64,000 nucleotides of DNA. Source: Sesamum alatum. Taxonomy: Eukaryota > Streptophyta > Magnoliopsida > Lamiales > Pedaliaceae. Made by a program: the position numbers and the translations under genes. How positions within the stretch are numbered: the first letter of the stretch is position 1; each line of letters begins with the position of its first letter. Location of the stretch: assembly GCA_034509735.1 (NCBI GenBank), contig JACGWO010000001.1:36831966-36895965 (forward strand). The letters run 5' to 3'. Positions 9,825-22,290 of the stretch are shown one piece after another. The notes below the pieces were generated by a model, which did no database searches, had not been told where the DNA came from, and worked only from the letters and a program-made list of their open reading frames with translations.

Positions 9825-11997
9825 TGAAAGAATCGGGTACGGCCCGAGAACGCAACGGAAGCGTAAAAAAACGTTAATTTAAAGCATAAATTTAAACGGG
9901 TTCAAAGGGGTGTTCCCTTTGAAGGTCAAAGCATAAAATAAAGAGGAGAAGAATTCATATGGCTAAAGGAAGTAAACAAAAGATACATTAAAGAAAACCA
10001 ACCGTTCGTTCGTAGAACCGTTTGTTTCTAGCGTGCGTTTCTCCTTCCGTTCACTTGAGGATCCAAATTAGAATCCCTCTAATTTGTCCACACCACACTA
10101 TGGAATGTATATCTCTAATCTATTGCTAGATAGAAGTAGAGAAAAGAAGAAGAAAAAACAATCCAAAACAACACTATTGATTAGTGCTTTTTGGAATGTT
10201 TTAGTTCAAACCTTTCCAAAAGGTATGAACACAAAAAGGAGAAATTTTCAGAGGTTTTTGGAGAGTTACTTGATGGAAATTTCGTGCAAGACATAGCATG
10301 CAAGTTATGTGAATGGTTTTGTGTAAGTAGAGTTGTTGAATTCAAAATTCAACTTCTCTTGTCAACTTCCAAAGTAACCTACATACACACACCATTATCT
10401 ACATAACCATGCACCATTATAGCAAATAAAACCACCCACAAAATCATACAAAGGCTGGTCACATGTGCCTCACATGTGGAAGATTTTAATTCTTCCTTCA
10501 CTTGCTATAAATTGAATTTTTCCATGGACTAGGACTACTAGTCTTAGACTTTTATTTAATCTAATTAAATTAAGTCCAAACAAAGTCCATTGGGCATTAA
10601 TTAATCCAATAAATCTCAATCTAATTGATGCCCATAAGTTTATTTAATCCAATTAAATAAACATAAGTCCGAACTCTAATTAATTGATCCAATCAATTAA
10701 TTAATCGAAACCCGATAAATTAATCCAATTAATTTAAAGGTTCTAAGTCCAAAAATTAACTAATCCAATTAATTAATTCTTGGACCATCCATCAAATGGA
10801 TTTCCCAATAAATGATCCAATCATTTTATTTTTCTCCTTGAATTAATTTAATCCAATTAAATTAATTCGCTTCTTCTAGAATTAATTCCAAATTAATTCT
10901 ACCAATTCCATAGTGATTTGTGTGTGACTCTTTAGGTTCACCCTCAGCTAGACTTGGGCTTGTGTCCAACACAATTGGTTAAATCCAATTTAATTAACTA
11001 TTTTCCAATTAACCATTAATCGGAAAACGCCCGTCACCATGGGTGGCCGTCTAGCAACGGTCCATGGCACTAGAGACTAGGTGAATGTTGGCGTGAACAT
11101 TTAGGCTCTCGATTACCATACGAGTACGGTCCTTCCATCATCCGTCTCCCGGTCTAAGTCTAGGGCATGGAATTTGGCGTCGGTTCCCATCCTGGACTAG
11201 ACAACTATGCTCAATAACTCGAGACGCGTTTGCTCTATTGATCGACGTAGGAAACCATTCCCTACTCGACCAATCGCTGTGGCCACAGACTTAAAGAGCT
11301 TAAACCGTCTCAGAGCGCATAGGAGACTCGACTGTCATATACTGACAGGTGACGGATCCTATCTTGGAATCCACCGTCCTCAATACATATTCCGACTGCA
11401 CTGGATGAGGCTTATGATGAACGTATCCCAGATACGGGCATCTCTTGCCAGACCCTAGATACAACCTTCATATGCATGTGACTGCCATGATTCCTCAAGT
11501 CCGAGGACTAATCTCGTACTATCGGAGCCGAGAATTCCAGTCATACCGACTAAGCCTCCAAGGCTTCCATATGACGATTCCCGCGAGTCAGTTCAGTCAG
11601 CTAACACCCACGTCAACTAACCCACTAATATTGCATAGACGTCCAACGTCTGTCGCCGATGAAACACAGCACTCATCCAATGAATGCAATCCTTAGTGCA
11701 AGTCTCTGTAGGACCCTCGATGCCCTGTCTCGAGGTCCTCGACTTGGAACATTCCAGACCAACCCTCAGAAGTTGGTTTCATAGCTGCCATCCAATGCGC
11801 AGCCCAACTACATGGGTTATACAATTGGTCTGTGGGCATTTGTTGTGACGTTAAAACATCGTTTAACGTAATCAGTAAGCACAACAAACACATAGTGCCA
11901 CGGATGAATACTTACTATATTCATCAAGTCAATAAAGATTGCTAAATAGTACCCAAAACCGCCAATCCAATTGGCTTTCTGGTCACCTATTCTAACA
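9825..11997 (-). repeat. C1 5' LTR (family C), complete
   Basis: A 2,173-bp LTR on the minus strand: plus text starts TGAAAGAATCGGG and ends CACCTATTCTAACA, so in element sense it is TGTTAGAATAGGTG...CTTTCA with TG/CA termini. It carries the shared U3 module at 11037-11085 and the palindrome CTGTGGCCACAG near 11277. Its right flank (11998 onward) is the leader of B1, so C1 inserted into B1. The left LTR is not in the window. ATAAC at 11998-12002 would be one copy of the target duplication. Confidence 0.92.
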
Positions 11998-13777
11998 ATA
12001 ACGTGCCACGACTCGTGAGACCACGCTATTGACCTAAAACAGCTTCCTCACTGTGCCATGGATTGGAAGGCATGGACAAACTCCTAGAGTTCATGTCCAT
12101 TTTATTTAGGGTCTAATATTTCAACATTGGTCCAACCAATGTGAGAGTAGTGAATGACCGAGATCTCATAATATATCCATACATTCATCCATAATGCATA
12201 AATAAAATCCATCCATAGCAGTTATATGATAAATAAAAGCTATTCATCCATCATAATAACCACATGCAAAATTAAAGCCTAGCACGCCCCTGTTGGATGA
12301 TCACGAGCCCAAATCCTATGCGACCCACTGAGCCCGCAGTGGATCTATGGTCAATCTAGGGTTGGTCCTATACTATTACAATAATAGTAACCCAATCATC
12401 ATGCTGATGGGCCTTGGTCTCTTTTTCTCTTTCTTCACTTCATGGAAAACGCCAAGGGACCTCCGGTCTGGGCTCTCCATGTGGTCCTTCCTTCTACTCC
12501 ACCAATTACAAAAATGGAAACCTCACTCCTAGTCTACTCTCATTACATTATAAAAAATAGAAACCCCAGCGAAAACCCGGGGGAGTACATAAGGAGGGGG
12601 TAGAATGCCTTATTATTCCAAGGCAACTAGAAAGAGAGAAGGAGAAAGCAGTTAAAGAGGCACACAGGCCCAACAGAAAATTAAACCATACATCCGGTCT
12701 AGGGCTCGTGATCATCCATTTCCATCCAACACACATAATCACATGATCCAATCACATAATTACAATATACCAATAATTCATGATTTCCAATCATAATAAT
12801 CCAAAACAGAAATAAATGATCATGTGCGCAACGTGTGAAAAATAAAACACAAATATTGGTAATAATATTTTTCTCGTTTTAGGAAAACCTTTCCTCATTA
12901 TTTTAAGTAAAATAACCCCGGGATTCCAAATCCAATTTATTTTACTCCTAAAATAATGTCTTTAGGAATTTAGGCAAAAATTGAACCCAAAAACGAATTT
13001 TCAGAATTAATTCAAAATTAAAACTGAAAAGTAAATAAAAATAAAAATAATACTAGGGTTTCAAAAACCCTAGCTGCAGCAACCGCCGGCCGCCACCACC
13101 GGCAGCAGCCGGCCAGGCCGTGCGCGCAGGCACTGCATGGCCGGGCGCGCGCGCGCAGGCCCCTTGCCTGCGTGCGCGCGCGCCTGGCCGGCAGCGCGTT
13201 GCGCGGCCTGGTGTTCCGGCAGGCCGTCGCGCGCGCAGGCTCCTCTGCCTCGCGCGCGCCGGCTCCTCTGCCTCGCGCGCGCGCAGACGCCTCCGTCTGC
13301 GGGCGCGCGCGCCTGGCAGCGCGCCTGGTGCCGTCCGCGCGCGGGCTCTCCGCCCGACAGCCTTACGCGCGCGCGCGCGCATGAGCGCGCCTACCGGCCG
13401 CGCGCGCAGACACCCTCGTCTGCCCGCGCGCGCGGCTGGAGGCGCCCCCTTGCGCGCGCGCTGCCCCTGCGCGACCGGCTGGGCGGGCGCGCGCAGGCTA
13501 CCCTTGCCTGCGCGCGTCTGCCCTGCCGGCAGCGCTCGGCTGCGCGCGGCCAGCCTTCCCGGCTGGCCGGCTGTGGCGTTTCTCGTTTTCAGTTCAATTT
13601 TCCCCCCCCGTTTCCCAAGAAAAACAGAAAAATACCAACATTCAGAATTTCACACGAATTAAAAGCAATAAAACAAAATGCTTTAATAATCAAGAAAATC
13701 AAGATTCAATTAAAACATGCTCAAAACACGTTTCATGCTTAAAACGCACATAAACCCTAGGCCTATACACCGAACCG
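11998..13777 (-). other. B1 leader (family B), interrupted by C1
   Basis: This is the PBS-proximal part of a family-B leader. It matches 51041-52174 of B2 almost base for base and extends past where B2 is deleted. It has one palindrome at 12007-12017 next to the C1 junction; the second copy and all of B1 gag-pol lie beyond C1. It also holds a telobox-like inverted repeat (CTAGGGTTT/AAACCCTAG) at 13053-13073 and a long CpG-rich tract at 13081-13570. Long frames in that tract are Ala/Arg low complexity and are not called. Confidence 0.85.
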
Positions 13778-13790
13778 GGCTCTGATACCA
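13778..13790 (-). other. B1 primer-binding site (tRNA-iMet)
   Basis: GGCTCTGATACCA, perfect in element sense, one base from the LTR end at 13792. Confidence 0.92.
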
Positions 13791-13791
13791 C

Positions 13792-15781
13792 TGAAAGGAA
13801 TTGTGGATCGTCCCGGGAAAAGCGCGAATGCGGAAGCGCGGTATAATTAAAAAATAAATGCGGAATTTAAACATGCTTTAAATTAAAGAGCACGTTTCAA
13901 AGGGTGTGCCTTTGAAATTCCCGAGTGTTCGATGTATCTCATGAATAATAAAACATAAAAGAATCATGGAGGCCATAGGGTAGAAAATAAAAGAGGACGA
14001 AAATCATAAACGAGACCTACCCGTTGTCGTTTTCGTCTTCAACGGCTACACGCGTTGTTCCCCGTTTTGCACCAAGATCTCGTTCTTGAGACCCTCCAAA
14101 TCGTGACACACGATCCACCCACGTATCTTGTACGTCGTGCTAGCAAGGAACAAGTTTTATGTTTTGGAGTGGATGAATCAACAACACGTTATGAATTAAC
14201 GGTATTGATTCATCAAGTTCTAATGTTCCAAGAACAAGAGAACAAAGAAAAATAATTTTCTTGGAGTGTGTGAGAGAGAGAGGGCGGACGAGATAGAGGG
14301 AGAGAGAGCCGAGTTGTGTGTGTGTGTTGTGTGTGTTGGAATTTCATCATCATGCAACTTGTAGGATGCTAGGGGTTTATATAGAAGAGGAGTTTAATCC
14401 TCTTTAAACTCCTCTTTCAAGAACTCTAATTTGACTAGGATTTGACCTAGTCAAAGTCCTAGTCAAAGTAGTGTTTTGACCTAGTCAAAACAATCTTAGC
14501 CATCCATCTCTCCCATTGATCTCAACCGTTGATTTAATTTAATTTAATGGAATATTTAAAACCTATTTAAATATTTCCAAGAGGCATAAATATAAATATA
14601 AATATTATTTAAGCCCATTAAATAAATCCCTTTGATAAATCTAATCTATCAATTTAATTCCTTATATCTAATAGAAGGAATTATTTCTCCAAGAAAAATA
14701 AAGGACCCGATTAAATCCAATTTAATCATTCCTTCACTCCAATATTTAATTCCTAATTAAATATCTAAATGTGTGTGGATAGTGTGTGACTCTTTAGGTT
14801 CACCTTTCAGCTAGACTTGGTCGGATTCCTAGAATCCTTCCGTTACCATGGGTGGCCATCTAGCAACGGTCCATGGCACTAGAGACTAGGTGAAATATTC
14901 AGGGATGAACATTTAGGCTCTAACAGTACACTTGTCCTTCTGTCTTTGGTCTCATCACTTAGAGTCTAGGGCACGGAAAATACAGGTACCCATTTTGGAC
15001 CTAAGTGTCGGTCTGTCCTCACTAAACGCCGCAAGGGAATCCTTCCCTTCTGTTCAGTCACTGTGGCCACAGTTTTAGGGACAAGACCTAGAGTATACAT
15101 GAGACTCAACTGCCAAAACCTATTGACAGGAGACAGATCCTTTCTTGAAAAACTACTGTCACTTTGCACACCAGAACTGCACTAGACATGGCTTATGACT
15201 ACCAAAGAGAATTCTGGCAATCTCTCACCATACCTAAGATACAGCCCTGATGTACAGGTAAACTCAGCAATTCCTCAAGTCAAAGGACTTGACCTGTACC
15301 GTTGGAACCGGGAATACACGTCATACCTTGCTGACCATACTCAAGGTCCTCCGTAAGACGGTTCCCGCGAGTCACCTCAGTCAGCTGCGTCCTAGCATGC
15401 TAACCCACTAACACTGCTTAGACGACCCTCGTCACCCGTCGATGAAATACGACAGCAGGTGCTTAGTGCAAGTCTCAAATGGAATCCCGGTACCCATTTT
15501 CGGGATTCCTTGACTTGGAGATTTCCGGACTGATTCGGGAAGACTGATTCCATGGACCTACCTCCAAGCGTAGTCCCAGTCCCTGAAATTGATTCTCAGT
15601 CCGTGGGCTTTGTTTGCGTAGTGAACAGATATGGAAAACAAATATAAGTGAACACAAACAAAGTGATGCCAAATGAAATTCACTTCTTTATTCATTAATG
15701 ATTTATCAAACACCTGAAATTGTCTAGACATAGGTTACATATTCCTGCCAAAATTGGCTTACATGGTTACCTATTCTAACA
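13792..15781 (-). repeat. B1 5' LTR (family B), complete
   Basis: A 1,990-bp LTR, plus text TGAAAGGAATTGTGG...CTATTCTAACA. It is nearly identical to the B2 LTR at 44541-46527, so insertion is fairly recent. It carries the U3 module at 14846-14894, a TATATAAA box at 14386-14393 (minus sense), and CA/CT-rich sequence after the TATA box. Its right flank is D gag-protease, so B1 inserted into D; CTAAG (15782-15786) would be the right-hand target duplication. Confidence 0.93.
14386..14393 (-). promoter_or_regulatory. B1 LTR TATA box
   Basis: TATATAAA in element sense, about 600 bp before the LTR end and followed by purine/pyrimidine simple sequence. The same box is at 45123-45130 in B2. It is the likely core promoter of the family-B LTR. 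Confidence 0.6.
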
Positions 15782-17309
15782 CTAAGGTGGCGGTTCCTAC
15801 TGCTTCTGTAGCGACGGCCTTGCCGTTGCCAAGCTTTAGGACTATATCGCCGATACTCAATTTTCTACTTCTTTTCAACACCTGCAAGTCGTTGCAAATT
15901 CGAGCTCCACAGCCGATATCTAATACCCAAGAGCCAGAGTTAGTGACCATATTAACTATAATCACAAGTACCTTGCTTTGCAAGGAGGTTGGGGAAATCC
16001 CTCTTCCAATGCCCTTTCTCACGGCTATGAATACATATGTCATTTGCCCTCGACTGTTGCTTCGAGTCAACCTTCCTTTTCCCTTTGCCATTCCCCACTT
16101 TGGCAACGCGAACGCTCCTATCGCTGGCAGCAGCCTTGATGGTGTTTCCCTTTCCCTTCTTCCTTTTCCAACGTTCGACACCCTTGCCTTCGTCTTGGAA
16201 GTCGAAGCCTCACTAAACAATACCGATGGCACAGACTTTTTGGTCATTGCCTCGTATTTCACCAACATATTGGTCAACTCATGGATACCCTTTTCAAGAG
16301 CATTCGTGTTGTATTAGCTTTGGTTCAGAGCTTGAATCAGAATATCCTTCAGTCACCCCAGGTGAGGAGTTCGGCTAAGCCGGAAAGATAGATCGAGTTT
16401 AGCCTCTTGATTGACTTTAGGACTGAAAGAAGCCGGTAGAAAAGGAAGTGGCAGCAGTGCTTTTAGTTCCTTTATTTTTAGTGTACTCGTGGTACTCGGT
16501 AGTGTGCTTGTGATACAGTACTCGTGCAACAAGGCTTATGGCAGCTCGTAGCTATTGTATTCATTGGAGTGACGGTGACGATATACTGATTGGTCGGTAG
16601 TTAGGAGCTCCAACTAGAATACTCAATTTTCTAGATCCCTCCGTGCTTATCCCCCAATCCCCTAATGTTTCGTCCTCCATGAATGTGGCACCTGTCTTGA
16701 GGAATCCCTAACGGGTGACGAACAACCATTGAGGTAACCACCGGAGCCTAGGGGCAAGACTGATGTAATGTGAAGCGCTCTCCAACAACCAGTAACAATG
16801 AATTGGTCGAAGGAGGGTGGGAGCGACTGAAGGATCACATCAATGTACGTCTCGTTATCGAGCCCTGCTTTGAGGTCTTCGAGCTTTTTAACTAAGCTAA
16901 GCATCTTGAGCCCATGCTCATGTACAGAGGATCCCTCGGTCATCTTAGTTCCAAAGAACGCCTTCGTCGCGACATACCTAGTATATCGGTTCGGGACTAC
17001 ATAGCAATCCTTCAGGCGAGCCATTATGGAAGGAACGTCGTGTAGCCTCTCATACTGCTTCTGTATCTCATTAGTCATAGATGCCAGTATGATGCTACGG
17101 ACATTCTGGTTATCCTGATGTCAAGTCTTGAAGGTCTCACGTTCCTCGGGCGTGGATCCTTCCGGCAAAATCCGAGGAAACGGCATGTCCTTGACATAGC
17201 CTTGGTTCTCATAATCAAGGACTATGCTCAGATTGCGCAACCAGTCATTATAATTTGTTCCATTAAATTTATTTGTCTCAAGAATGATTGATAACGGGTT
17301 TTTAGACAT
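15782..17309 (-). pseudogene. gag: D gag and start of protease (old family-B copy)
   Basis: The minus-strand gag starts MSKNPLSIILETNKFNGTNY at 17309. The capsid pieces stay in one frame: 17309-17121 ends at a TGA where family B has Trp, and 17078-16797 carries the block around YIDVILQSLPPSFDQF. A 478-bp unrelated insert then splits the domain (16314-16791). Reading resumes at 16313 with the linker, a degraded zinc-knuckle region (AVRKGIGRG, the final Cys lost) and the protease remnant SGSWVLDIGCGARI, where the catalytic DTG has become DIG. The element is cut at 15782 by B1, so integrase, RT and its 3' LTR are off the left side. Confidence 0.87.
16314..16791. other. 478-bp foreign insert in D gag
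   Basis: The gag text CATTCGTGTTGTA is followed by sequence found nowhere else in the window, and gag resumes at GTAACAATGAATTGG. No LTR, terminal inverted repeat, poly-A tail or clear target duplication is visible at the joints, and at most one or two gag bases are missing. It has mixed base composition, unlike the AT-rich leaders and LTRs around it, and no long frame that I recognise. Blunt insertion without duplication suits organellar or other filler DNA captured by end joining. A mitochondrial origin is a guess from its texture. Confidence 0.55.
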
Positions 17310-19409
17310 GGTTTTAAATCTACATTTAAAAACGGAAGATAGTCAGCAGAATTAAAATTGTTTTTAATAATAATTATAGACTTGGACTTCAATCATTTAA
17401 TGCTCCCACTATTTCTACGAAAACACGGTACTCTTAAATTGTTTTAGGGAAATCCTTTCCTAGTGGGTTTGGGATACACAACGATGTTTTTCATACCCCA
17501 CTTTTACAATTCGCATAAAACAACTTATGGGAGGTATTCCATACCATTCTCGTCTAACGAGATTCCCAAGATGTCTTGCCTCACTCTTTTACGTGATTCC
17601 AAGGACTCCAAGCGAATCACATTATTCAGGCATTAGACCCAACTGAATTATAGCACTCACTGCTACCCCCACGACTCGTGAGACAAGCAATAGGACCATA
17701 TTCACTTCGTTCACAACAAAGTCCAGCTTATTTTCAAGACAAGAGACGTGCCACGACTCGTCAAACCACGCAATTAACTGAAAGTTGCTTCCTCACATTG
17801 TAATGAATGGAAGGCTTGGACGAACTCTTAGAGTTCTAGTCCATTTATTAAGGGTCTAATATTAACTTGGTCCAACCAAGTAAGAGTTTAATGACCGAGA
17901 TCTCATTACAGAACATGCATACATACATTATGCATAATACAATTTGTATGACATAGCAGTAATACGATAAATAAACCATTCATCCATCATATAAGCCACA
18001 TGCAAAATAAAAGCCTAGCACACCCCTGTTGGATGATCACAACCCCGAAACCTATGCGGCCCACTAAGCCCGTAGTGGATCTATGGTCAATCTAAGGTTG
18101 GTCCTACAGTATTACATTCAATAATAGAAACCCATCAACACACTGATGGGCCTTACCTCTTTTCCACCGGGTCTCCATCTTGGATCCTCCTTTATGGGCC
18201 ATCCTTTGTCTTCTTCATCAAAATAAAATACATCTTCAAAACTATACCACTCTCATTATAATTTAAAAAGAAACCCCGACAAACACCTCGAGGGAGTACA
18301 TTTGGAGGGAGATAGAAAGCCTTATTATTCGAAGGCTACAAGAAGAGAGAGAGAGAGAGAGAGAGGAAAATAAACGAGGCACACAGGCCCAACATAAAAT
18401 TAAAACCATACATTCGGTCTAGGGCTTGTGATCATTCATTCTCATTGAACGCAAATTATATTGCACATAATTCATGATTTTCAACATCAACAATCCATAA
18501 AATGAATAAAGTAATTCTACACGCAAAATTCGTGTAACAATGGCAATCCCTTTCTTGTTAGGAAGACCTTTCCTCATTATTCACATAATATTAAGTTTTG
18601 GTGGTTCCAAACTAAGCAAAATAAAATATTTATAAATAATGTCGTTTAAGAAAAACATGCAAAATAATAAAATATTTTCAGAAAATTAAATCTGAATCTA
18701 AAACAAGAAAAACCAACTAGAGACGGCTGAGGGCTGCCGCTGCCGACAGCGCCCAAGCCGAAAAACACAGGCTGGCAGGCCCAACTTGCCGCCAGCGCGA
18801 GCTGAGTGGGTCGGCTGGCGAGCACGCGCAAGCCCCCTAACTGTGTGCGCGCTCGCCTGGCCAACGCGTCTGCACGTGCGGTCGTAGGCAGGATCTGCCT
18901 TCCTGCGTGCGTTGGAAGCGCTGGCCGAGTGGCCGTGCACAGGCGCCCTTGCCTGTGTGTGCTACCCTGCTGCGAAACCTACCCACGCGACCTGCCAACA
19001 GCGCGCGCGCAGTCTCCATCGCCTGCATGCACGCACGCTTGGTATTGCAGCCCTGCGCGGCAACCTAACTGGCCCCGCGTCTGTCTTATCGCATGCGCTA
19101 GACGAGCGGCCGCAGTTTCGCCTGCTGCGCGCGCGCGTTGTGCCTGCCTGGCCGAGCGGCCGCACGCAGGCTCATCTGCCTGCACAGGCGGTCAGCCGGC
19201 TGCTGTCGCGTTCGCCTGTATTCTGTTCAATTTAATTTTTCTGTTGCATTTTTCAAGAAACCAAGAAAACTAAGAACACCAAGATTTCATGTAAAATTAA
19301 TACGATAAAACCCATGAAAATACGACATGCGTCCAATGTAAATTAAAAGCAACGTAAATCATGCTTTACACATATAGCACATAAAACCCTAGGCCTATAC
19401 ACCGAACCT
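17310..19409 (-). other. D untranslated leader
   Basis: This leader of about 2.1 kb follows the family plan. One palindrome is intact (17670-17680) and the second has lost its last base match (17752-17762). The TATA-like box is degraded (plus text ACTATTTCTACG near 17411). A GA microsatellite lies at about 18345-18364, and a CpG/GC-rich tract at 18720-19215 has lost more CG dinucleotides than the tracts in A4 or B1. No gene is seen. Confidence 0.8.
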
Positions 19410-19422
19410 CGCCCTGATACCA
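19410..19422 (-). other. D primer-binding site, degraded
   Basis: CGCCCTGATACCA differs at two positions from the perfect GGCTCTGATACCA of the other elements. It lies one base from the LTR end at 19424. Confidence 0.8.
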
Positions 19423-19423
19423 C

Positions 19424-19673
19424 TGAAACACAATGTAGCGTGTGGATCGTCCCGGGAGGAGCGCAAATGTGAAAGCGCGATATAAAATAAAAACATGAAA
19501 TTAAGTATGCTTTGTGAAGAAACGTAAACACACGTTCAATGGGTGTTCCCTTGAACCTCCTGGGTGTTCGGTCTATCTCATGATTAAACTAAACATCCAA
19601 TTATCATGGTGACCATACAGTTTAAACGAAAAACACAATTAAAGAACCTACCTAGTTGTATTTTTGTCTTCGC
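19424..19673 (-). repeat. D 5' LTR, piece 1 (PBS end)
   Basis: Begins TGAAACACAATGTAG with the family-B block GTGGATCGTCCCGGG and is cut at GTCTTCGC by element A2. The LTR resumes at 29173 and again at about 33277. Bases 19669-19673 (TTCGC) are the left target duplication of A2. Confidence 0.85.
19669..19673. repeat. A2 target-site duplication, left
   Basis: TTCGC directly abuts the LTR start TGAAGG at 19674 and is repeated at 29168-29172. A 5-bp duplication is typical of Copia integrase. Confidence 0.93.
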
Positions 19674-21900
19674 TGAAGGACAAGCGGATCCGCCCGGGAG
19701 CGCGAGCGGAAGCGAGAAAGGCGAGAAAGTGCGTAAATTTAAATCAAATTTAAATATGCGAATCCCAAGGGGTGTACCCTTGGGTGCTCAACCGGGCGTT
19801 CGATGTAGGATGTGTAAATATTAAAACATATATTTAAACACATAGGGCATAGATATATAAATGGAATCAATCAAAGCGTAATAAACCGTTACCTTCGATT
19901 GTTTAGCGTATGCTCCCGGCTACTAGCGTTGTTCCTTCTCCGGAATGCTCACGAAATCCAAACGTATGGATTCTCCAAAGGTGATCCACACCACACCGGA
20001 AGAAACACACGTTCTTCTTGCTAGAAAAGAACGGGTTTAGGAAGGAATCGGTTTAAGAGAAGAACACTATGAATTAGTGTTCTCTTAAACTTACTTTGTT
20101 CTTCTTCTTGATTCAAAATCAAGTGAAGAACATAAGTGTAAGAGAGGGAGGGAGCACGAAATTTTGAGAGAGAGGAGAGGATTTTTGTCTTCTCTTTTTC
20201 CTAGAAAAAGATGAATAATGAATCACTTATGCTAGGTGTTGTACATTCTAATATATATACATAATTAATGTGATTATTGGAATGTGTCTAGGTTCATCCA
20301 AGGATGTCTAGATTCATTCCAATCAATCACCATCAATTCTTCAATCAAGCCTACCAAAATTTATGGTATGATCAAATCATACCAAAAGGGAAGAGCTTGA
20401 TTGGAGTTGATTTGTCTCTTTCCAAAAGAGACAAGTCAACATACCACCTAGCATGAAACATGGCTGATTTTGCTTCCTCCAAGGGAGCATGTCGGCCATA
20501 TTTAATTAAGGGAAGAAGTCCAACTTCTTCCTATTCCAAATTAGGAATTATTTCTCCTCTCGGATACAATTTAACGGACCGGGTTTTATCGTAATCCAAT
20601 TACGACGAACCCAATATTAAATCTAATTTAATGTCCACTTAAATTATTCCCGTTGATCTTTTAATCCAATTAAAAGATCCAACGTCTCAACATCTCAACT
20701 TTCCATATTTAATCAAAAATCCAATTTACCGATTAAATGAAAGCCCGATACAATATCGGCCCGTCCATCCAATGGACTTTCCCTCAAGTAATTCAATTAC
20801 TTATTTTATCCTTCGAGATTGACTCCAAGTCAATCTCTCAACCTCCTCGGTGATTTGTGTGTGACCCTTTAGGTTCACCCTCAGCTAGACTTGGGCCCGT
20901 GTCCCACAAGGGCCCGTTACCATGGGTGGCCGTCTAGCAACGGTCCATGGCACTAGAGACTAGGTGAATTGGCGTGAACATTTAGGTGCCGATTCCGTAC
21001 GGGTACGATCCTTCCGTCTACCGTCTCCCGACCTTAGTCTAGGGTATGGAATTGGGCGTCGGTTCCCATCCTTGACTAGGCATCTATGCTTAATACTCGA
21101 GACCACATATGCTTCATTGCATCGACACAGGAAATCATTCCCTGCTCGACCAACCACTGTGGCCACAGCTTCAAACAGCATGGACGTGTCTCCGAGTGCA
21201 TAGGAGATACCTCTGTCACATACTGACAGGGGACGGATCCTCTTCTTGGAATCCACCGTCCTCGCTACACATTCTGACTGCACTGGACAAGGCTTATAAT
21301 GATCATCTTACAGAATGATCACCTCTCGCCAGATCCAAGATACAGCCGTCCTGTGCACGTGACTGCCATGATTCCTCAAGTCTGAGGATTACTCCCGTAA
21401 TATCGGAACCGGGGAAATCCAATCATACCGATCAAGCCTCCAAGGCTTCCATATGATGATCCCCACGAGTCAGTCCAGTCGGCTCGACCCCAGTCGACCA
21501 ACCCATCAAGATCGTGTAGGCGTCCCACGCCTGTCGCCAATGAAACACGGCACTCATCCAATGAACACGACTCTTGACGCAAGTCTCAATAGGACTCTCG
21601 ATGCCCTGTCTCGAGGTCCTCGACTTGGAACGTTTCAGACCCAACTCTTAATCAGTTGGTTTCATGACCACCATCCAATGCGTGGCCCAACTGTACGAGT
21701 TGTTATCCATGGTCTGTGGGCTTTGTTGCGATATAAGTTAAATACCATTTTAACAAATGTAAGATGAGCGCAACAAAGAAGGTACCATTGGTGACGATCA
21801 CTCATCTTATTCATCACATAATAATATTACATTCACATCAAGTTGTCGGATAGGTTACAAATAGCCAAACCTATTGGCTTTCTGGTCACCTATTCCAACA
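19674..21900 (-). repeat. A2 3' LTR (2,227 bp)
   Basis: Plus text TGAAGGACAAGCGG...CACCTATTCCAACA. It contains the U3 module (20920-20967) and the palindrome CTGTGGCCACAG near 21158. It is the 3' LTR because the polypurine tract and RNase H end abut its right side. Confidence 0.95.
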
Positions 21901-21915
21901 ATCTCCCACTTGACC
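21901..21915 (-). other. A2 polypurine tract
   Basis: Element-sense GGTCAAGTGGGAGAT immediately precedes TGTTGG of the 3' LTR. It is the expected primer site for plus-strand cDNA. A3 has GGTCAAGTAGGAGAT and B2 GGTCATGTGGGAGAT at the same place. Confidence 0.85.
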
Positions 21916-22290
21916 TAAAGCCAATCACCCATTGACCTCGAACCTCTTATTCAGATGGTGAGTATGGGCAACTTGCGACATGGGCTTAGCAAGTGGATCT
22001 GCTATGTTTTCTGCGGAGCTGACTCGGTCCAACCGAACGTCAGTCCTGCTATCCATCTCTCTAAGTAGATGGTAGCGTCTAAGAATATGCTTGGATCGTG
22101 ATGAGATCTCGGTTCCTTTGCTAGCGCTATCGCCCCGTTGTTATCATGAAAGATAATTACAGGCTTAGCAATGCTAGGTACTACATCCAACCTTTGGATG
22201 TAGCTCATCAACCAAACCACTCCTTAGCAGCTTCCAAAGCCGCTATGATATTCAAAACTCTATGGTGGAGTCCGTCGTGGTAGCCTACTT
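21916..22290 (-). pseudogene. pol: A2 RNase H domain, decayed
   Basis: The frame around 22220-22002 reads VVPSIAKPVIIFHDNNGAIA, the C-terminal part of Copia RNase H with a conserved D-N-N-G-A block. A frameshift follows, and the SKHILRRYHLLRE stretch of other copies becomes garbled. The part carrying the TTEAEY motif, present in B2 and B3, is lost between this frame and the one ending at 22285. Confidence 0.8.

Noticed and set aside
11207..11893. Small frames in the C1 LTR as host genes
   Set aside because: All lie within a bounded LTR and have no start context, domain or match to each other outside LTR homology.
13053..13742. Long open frames (up to 201 codons) in the B1 CpG-rich tract
   Set aside because: They are open on both strands and in several frames because the tract lacks AT-rich stop codons; the products are Ala/Arg/Pro low complexity and not conserved between copies.
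18345..18364. GA microsatellite as a satellite array
   Set aside because: About ten dinucleotides only; an ordinary simple repeat in a leader.
18646..19273. Open frames of 60-155 codons in the D GC-rich leader
   Set aside because: Same low-complexity effect; overlapping frames on both strands, no recognisable domain.
20960..21283. Recurring frame of about 107 codons inside family-A LTRs (also 28302, 30667, 41024, 60191)
   Set aside because: It lies in U3 antisense or sense depending on the copy, spans the conserved non-coding module and changes length freely between copies; conservation follows the LTR, not the reading frame.
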